64,000 bases of DNA from Canis aureus. Lineage: Eukaryota; Chordata; Mammalia; Carnivora; Canidae. Each line of letters starts with the position of its first letter. Within the stretch, counting starts at the first letter, position 1. This document shows, one piece after another, positions 57,617-64,000 of this stretch. A program made the position numbers and the translations under genes. The stretch is from assembly GCF_053574225.1 (NCBI RefSeq), contig NC_135632.1:31066001-31130000 (forward strand), given 5' to 3'. The notes beneath the pieces were generated by a model, which was not told the DNA's origin, made no database searches, and saw nothing but the letters and a program-made list of their open reading frames with translations.

Positions 57617-58189
57617 ATTGCAGGCTGAAGGCTTATAGAACTAGGTAGGCTAGGAGAAAGACCTTGGAAAATGAATGGAAAGGATTTCTATCAAAGAAGG
57701 GAAGACCTCAGAGTTGGGGGTGGGATTAAGTGCAGTTCTTGGTTCAGATGACACTGAAAAAACAACTTGACAAAAGGAAAGAGTGAGACATGATGGATGG
57801 AAGGCTGGAAAGTGGTTTCAAGGGGAAAAAAAGAGAAAAAGAAAGCTGTCTCAAAGAAAGAGAAATTAAAGTCCTTCTGAACTAATGTGGTAATAAAAGT
57901 TGGAACTAAAAGAATTTTCTCTGTGCATGTTTCACTTCTTTTGGATTCTTTACTTTTCTTCCCTGGGCACTTTCTTTTGGAGGTATTTGAAAATGTGTTT
58001 TGTTTATATTCTTTTATAAGTTTCTAGCTAATCATGAACTGTGACATTGTTTACCATCACATTCACTCCATTTCTCTATCTTTCACCCCCTTCCTTATAA
58101 AGAAACTTCCTTGAAAAAAACATTTTTCAACATGTGAAATAAAATTTTTTGCAAGTACAATATATCATCAGACAATGTGAAGCAGCAAA
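57617..58189. other. Unique sequence, no gene recognised
   Basis: Purine-rich then pyrimidine-rich unique DNA; nothing assigned. Confidence 0.4.
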
Positions 58190-58420
58190 AATATATTCAC
58201 AGGCTTTGAAACAGATAGAGCTAGATTTGATTCAATCTCAGCCATTCAGTGGCAAGTAACTTACACAGTGTGTCTCAATTATTAATTTATAAAATGGCAA
58301 GAATGGTAACTACTTGACAAGATTGATGTGAAAATTAGAAATTATACGTGCAAAGCACCACTCTTACAACATTGTAAATATAATATTAGCTCTGGGTATT
58401 ATCAATTTTTTAAACATTCA
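58190..58420 (+). repeat. MIR SINE
   Basis: gctttgaaacagatagagct, agccattcagtggcaagtaa, ttataaaatggcaagaatgg and gcaaagcaccactcttacaa follow forward MIR order. Confidence 0.75.
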
Positions 58421-58554
58421 CCTCAAAAGTTTACATTTTATGCCAGAAATACTTTATTATTGCTGTATAGCAATAAAGAAAAACAAAACAAAACACTCTG
58501 CATGCTATCAAGTATCTTACATGTGAGTTAGGAGATAAAAAAAGCAGATAAAAC

Positions 58555-58640
58555 ATAAATTTTACCTATAAATTTTAAATTTTACCTATAATTTTAAATA
58601 ATAAATTTACCTATAATAAATAAATTTTACCTATAATTAA
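58555..58640. repeat. Short AT-rich tandem repeat
   Basis: Four copies of ttacctata at 58562, 58582, 58607 and 58627, in a 20-25 bp unit of the form aaattttacctata. Confidence 0.9.
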
Positions 58641-59096
58641 ATGCTGAGAAGAAAAATAATACAGGCTAAGAAGATACGAGTGGGGTTAGGGGTGTGGACA
58701 ATCCAAGATAAGGTGGTCAAGGAATTCCTAATATATAGATTTTTTCTTAACACAGAAGATATCATATGCAAAAACATGTTATACAAAATATTTGTCAACA
58801 AATAATGATTCAGAAATAGTCTTGAATACTGTAAAAATATTAACTTTATTAGAATTTATTTCAGAAAGATACATCACAGTGGATTCATCCAAGTATTTTT
58901 GGATAATTAGTATTTTATAAATGGCTAAAAGATAAATTATATTAAATTTAAAGTATTTGAAAGCCATGACTAGTAAAGATTAATGAAAAACAGAAATAGT
59001 CCTTGAAAGTGTGATTTCAGCTAGTGATACCTTTCAGATATCTACTGTATATTTTTTCAAGAACAAACTATCAAATAAGATGCATACTTGAAATAA

Positions 59097-59270
59097 AAAA
59101 GATTTTATTGGTTTATTTGAGAGAGCAGGGGGAGGGGCAGAAAGAGGACAATCTCAAGCAGACTCCCGCTGAGCACAGAGCCTAATGTGGGGCTCAATCA
59201 CACAACCCTGAGATCAGGACCTGAGCCAAAATCAAGAGCGCAGACTTAACCAAATGAGCCACCCAGGTGC
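59097..59270 (-). mobile_element. Old SINEC-type SINE
   Basis: gattttattggtttatttga, gagcagggggaggggcagaa, ggggctcaatcacacaaccc and ccaaatgagccacccaggtg mark the older subfamily on the minus strand. No convincing TSD. Confidence 0.88.
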
Positions 59271-59274
59271 CTCA

Positions 59275-62200
59275 AATACTTTCTTTATTATACAGTGGTT
59301 AGAAGAAAAACTTAAGGAAACAAGATATCTGGGTTCCCAAGCTCTGATTTTTCTTTGTTGTGCGGTCTGCCTTATTTAACTTTATGTTTTGTTATTTTTT
59401 TGATGATGCCAGTTTTGTAGAAATTTCATTTTTATGAAAAGACAAACACCCTCTCTGGTAAATTATGTAATCTCTTTGGAAATAAAGTCATAGTATATGT
59501 ATATACTAAGCTGAATCACATTTCAGCTGTAATGCAGTTTTCTACTTAGCTAAAAAAAGTGAAGAAAATAATGATCTATAAAATATAGTAATTAGGCTGG
59601 ATGTTTCCTATGATCTTTTCTGACTCTTTAATTTCCTTTTTAGAACATGGTCCACCTTGTTCCACAACTAATTTGAGGCAACTACAAGGTTAAGATCTAC
59701 AACTACAAAGAAAAATAAATTTTATAAAATGTTTGGTCTTGCTCTTTCACAGACTTAAGTTCTTTTACAATGTGACATAACTAGATACCATCAGGTTATA
59801 TATAATTATCCTTTTGATTTTGGATAATTCTCCTTTGCCAAACTTCATCTTTTTTAAAATAAAGTACATACAGCACACAAATATGTTAGTAAATGTATGC
59901 ATTATAGCTATGGACATGACAAAACAATAATACTATAAGTCAGTATGTTAATATCATTTCAAGGAACCAATAGAGTATTAACAATTTTATACCATTTTTT
60001 AAAAAAATCTTCTGATATACTAGTAAGTTCTCATTTTAAGAGAAATCATACCTACTTGGTATTCAAGTAGCTTGTATTTGAAATAAAATGACAACTTTGT
60101 GAGCATTCTGAGAATAAGGGAATAATAATTGTTTTGAGTTCCTTTTCTAAAACTGAACACTAGTAAAGGGTTCTTTAAGATTATGCTCCACATTAAAATT
60201 TCTAGGGAGTCATCCTTCTGTCCTATAAAATATGATACAAACAGAATGCAAGGACTCATCCTCTAGGAATACATTGTTTAGAGACTTACTAACTTTGGAT
60301 AAGACACATGACCATGAGGACACAAGAAAATCTAAGCACTGTAGAAGCAACCACATAATTTGTTCCTTGATTTATTACATCTTTGGCAGGCAACGCTCTA
60401 AGCTTCCATGCATATATGGGCAATTGGGGCATCCGTGATGAAGTGCTGTTGACAGAAGTATGGCCCGTGGTAACATGATTGCTATAATAAGGAACCATGG
60501 TAAGTCAGACAGCTGTATCAATGGTTATTCTCTGCTTTGATATTTCAAAATGTCAACGCACCATCACAAACTGTCAGGGGAAAAAATGTAAAGATGTGGG
60601 GAGAGGAAAGAACACTTCTATCTACAGTTCTTTAATCAAGTCATTGTTTGAGATGTCCCTAATCACAGGTACATAATACATGCAGTTCTGTTACTTTTCT
60701 GAAAAATGAGGATTTCACTAAAAGCTGAATGTCAAGTTCATCAGTCTTATTTTAAAATCATCATTTATTTTGCCTTATGAGATGTTACAATTTAACCCTG
60801 CTAGGTCCATAAAGGAATCTTCTTGATAATACATGAGAATTTATAATTATAATACCATTCCAATACGCACTTATATTTCTAATAAAAAATTAGATCAGAG
60901 AAACCAGGAAAAATCTTAACATCATGCTGAATTTAGCTATTTTATACCTGAAGACATAAAAATAAGAGTCAATTAATTTAGCACACCAATTTCACTTTTG
61001 TTTCTATCTTATAGGGTAAAAAGTACCTTAAAGAAATAACTAACTTCTCCTTATCTGACTCATTCTGTTTTTCTAGTTTCTTTTTCTATGCTTCAATTTA
61101 TAAAATATTGAACTTTAAAGTATTAATGACTTCTGCAGTAATAACTTCAAGTAAACAATATATCTTCTGACGATTTATAATATATTCAGTATATTTCATC
61201 AATTCTTGAATTCAGAAATTAGCCCACATAATAAAATACAAATTATAAAAGAAAAATTATGCAACATATAACCAACAAATTATATAGGATCTAGCAATTA
61301 AAACCACTTTATAGGGGAAGTATCTTGCTTTTACATGTATATAATATATATAATGCATTCATAGATTTGTGTAATGTGCTGTACCAAATATAAATGTGGG
61401 TATTTTTTTCTCAGCCAGAGTTGGAAATTTTACTAACCAGTTACACTTTCACTGGCAAAGAAGGAACGAAGAATGCTACATGAACAGTAATTTAGTTCTG
61501 GAGGTTTAATGGAATGGCCAAATCAAACCAGAAAATACTGATACATTTTGTTGCATATGGAAATACAAAGAAATCATTAAATATTGTTAAATTCTATGAC
61601 AAGAACTATGATTGTGCTGAAAATTCAATCAGGTTTTTTTTGTCAGTCCAATAATGATAATTTTAACATGTTCTTACCAAAAAACCAGTGAACCATGGAA
61701 TTGCATTCAACAAACAGAAGGCTGTCTATGATTTGGAAAACACAAAGTATATTTACTATTTATGTTTTCAACTTTGTTGTACTTAAGTAAAAGGACAGTT
61801 TTTTTTAAATGCTATAAAAATTCGTATATATAGCACTCTACTTTTTTTTATAGTCTTTCACATTAACTTACCCAACAGCATTGCACTTGCTGCTAATGAA
61901 AAGAGAGCAGGCTGTACAAATCTTCTTAAGTCTCCTGTGGCAAGAAAACTATTAAAGAAATGAATAGAAGGAAGTTTCTGGAGATTTTCTCTTGCCTTTT
62001 TGTTTTACCAAAGGCTGTTAGGATCACACTGAGAACTGTCAAAGCTGAATAAACCACTGGCAATTGGGTTTATACCCTTTGGGCAGTCAGGCTTTCATAG
62101 GGAATGATTCGACTTTGTCCAAGCACCAATATATTAGAAACAATGTGAAAACTCCCAGAGATTGGAGCCTGGCTTATAACTGTAGACAAAGAGGCACTTT

Positions 62201-62755
62201 GCTGCTGGTAGTTTGCAAGGGAAGGCTTGTCAGAGAGAGTTAATTTGAGCAGCCTGAAATTACATCAGCTCCGGACATCTAAGTACTATTAATCTGCAAG
62301 TTTGCACGTTGTATTTTCAAAGCCATTCAGCTGTAGGGTAGGAAAACAACTGGGTTTAAAGAATCATTAAGAAATGTGGATTTTTTTTACTCTCATCTTT
62401 AACAAGAAAATGTTCAGTACATTTATGAGGTGAGGTTGGGAGGGATGGCTTCCAAATTCTCTCAGAAATTATTTGGAAGTCAAATTCAGATTATTTAAAT
62501 ATAGATATATATGCAAGGTACTTGTTAAGGTCAAGACTTTCACCTTCATTTCACAAATGTGTATAGATAAGTATTTCATGTGAGTAACAGAAATCTCATT
62601 TATATATAAAATGTTACAAATGTACTATTAATATGAATAATTTGAAATTCTTTTTTATTTTCATTTTACACATAGGTAGACTCTTAGAAAAATATACTTT
62701 GAAGAATTTTCAAATACTGCACACATAAATTCACTGACTATATAATATACATATA
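59275..62755. other. Repeat-poor tract, 3.5 kb
   Basis: No SINE, LINE or DNA transposon recognised. Mostly AT-rich, but 61840-62350 has a more balanced composition and looks like conserved non-coding DNA (see findings). No exon-like frame found. Confidence 0.45.
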
Positions 62756-62760
62756 TTTAC

Positions 62761-62788
62761 AGAAAGAAAGAAAGAGAGAGAGAGAGAC
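62761..62788. repeat. (GAAA)n/(GA)n simple repeat
   Basis: gaaagaaagaaagagagagagagaga purine tract; no flanking duplication noticed. Confidence 0.9.
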
Positions 62789-63780
62789 AAGGGATTGTTT
62801 TTATGTCATGAAGGCCCTGGCTGGGATGAGAAAATGGTATCTGACTTACTAGAGTTTAGAATATATTTCTATACCCTAATATTGTCTGTACCTAAAAATT
62901 TTTATAACCTATATGATAATGCATACACAATGCATATTTATGGTGAGATTCATGTTAGTTGTATGTTTTCTGCAAGGAAAAGTCAAAATTTTAAGCCTAG
63001 TTCTCTGTCCTCTTTAGTGTTTGAACTTTGTCAACTCATTTAAAAACTGAATTCCAACTTCAATAAAACAGAAAAAAAATAACTAGAAGACTGGCAATAT
63101 TAAATTATTTTGCTCATGGCAAGGAATGAGACATGAAGTAGGTAGAACAAATGTTGGTTTTCCTGGACTCAGAATTTTACATGATAGTGAAAATTTACTT
63201 TCAAAAACATATTTTGTGCTTATATTGAATGTGTGTTTGCTCAATGATCTCATGCCTAATTGATATACCATCTTAATCATACCCTTAACTAGACTACTCA
63301 TGTTAAAACTATGTCGTTGAGAATTGCTGAGCTTTGTGAAAATACCTTAGAAGTAAAGATACTTAAATATGTGCACTGAGATATCAAGTTTATGACCTGG
63401 CACGGTGTTTATTCCAGAAACATAAGTAACTATGCTTCATTTCCTCTTTAAGGAATTCACTTTAATAAGAATAAATATCACATTTTGCATTATGCTGCTC
63501 AATTTTAAGAGCTCTCTAAAAATTAAGAAATCAGTTCACAGTAATATGAATTTAAGCTGAATCCAGTAATCATCTCTTAATTTTACTTAATGGAGTGTGT
63601 ATATTCATATGGCAAATTAGCTGATTTAGCTGACCCCTGCTCAGTTCATGGATCAGTTCACCAAATATATTCATGTATTTCTCCAAAGTCATACACCGGT
63701 GAACCACAAAATTAGGACCTCTTCTTTTGTGGGGACACTGGTTTCTTGATTTTCTTACTTCTCTCTTTTAACTTAACCAT
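62789..63780. other. Unique AT-rich sequence
   Basis: No repeat or gene recognised. The 82-codon frame at 62795-63043 has no known motif. Confidence 0.4.
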
Positions 63781-63799
63781 TTCTATCCTTTCTTTAAAA

Positions 63800-64000
63800 T
63801 GAAAAAAATAGCGGGAATAATGGCCTAAGAAGCAGTGTAGAAAAACTCTTAACTCAGCTCCTTCTGTGAACACACAAGTCTATACTCAGATATAGAGCCA
63901 TTCTTCCAGAAGAACTGAGGGCTGATAGAAGAGCTTCTGTACAACAAAATGATTGAGGAGCCAAGTAGAGAAACATAGAAGAGAGAGAGAGACATAGTAA
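63800..64000 (+). repeat. Possible start of an old L1 5' UTR, cut by the window end
   Basis: aactcagctccttctgtgaa, gaacacacaagtctatactc and ccattcttccagaagaactg faintly resemble 5' regions of old mammalian L1s. Too diverged and too short to be sure; the sequence beyond base 64000 would decide. Confidence 0.25.

Overview
This window is non-coding carnivore nuclear DNA, almost certainly from a canid (dog, wolf, fox or a close relative). The main evidence is about twenty tRNA-Lys-derived SINEC elements. Three of them have the SINEC_Cf signature: a head starting gggatccctgggtggcgcag, a B-box-like gatcgaatccc, a CT-rich segment and an ataaataaa A-rich tail. The L1 3' ends are also of carnivore type. 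The DNA is AT-rich. I see no exon, tRNA, rRNA, CRISPR array or bacterial-type operon. Every sizeable open frame I could explain lies in an L1 ORF2 relic, crosses a SINE, or comes from a microsatellite. The window is best read as intergenic or deep-intronic DNA; which of the two cannot be decided from the sequence.

Layout. 1-8.5 kb: a young 5'-truncated L1 end, four SINEs, an old L1 3' end and ancient repeats. 8.5-12.6 kb: one large decayed L1 that keeps a 5'-like start and a 3' end but lacks most of ORF1 and the middle of ORF2. 12.6-26 kb: MIRs, an ancient repeat carrying a 20-bp minisatellite, several SINEs, and a MER20 next to a MER5A that was hit by a (GAAA)n insertion. 26-43 kb: long repeat-poor stretches with scattered SINEs, including an inverted SINE pair at 35 kb. 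43-47 kb: a second inverted SINE pair and two L1 fragments, one carrying an AT-rich satellite. 47-53 kb: a repeat-poor tract, a SINE with a duplicated head, an antisense L1, and a bare poly(T) tract bounded by an 18-bp direct repeat. 54.9-57.6 kb: two L1 3' ends in opposite orientations. 57.6-64 kb: mostly unique sequence.

No set of genes works together here. What the sequence records is retrotransposition history: about fifteen SINEs and one L1 keep readable target-site duplications (TSDs). Two loci look like insertions of little or nothing but a tail. I found no convincing undescribed biological system. The most useful leads are the tail-only insertions, the two close inverted SINE pairs, SINEs young enough to be polymorphic, a few repeat-free blocks that resemble conserved non-coding elements, and one unexplained protein-like open frame. 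Repeat family names come from memory of consensus sequences and should be confirmed with RepeatMasker.
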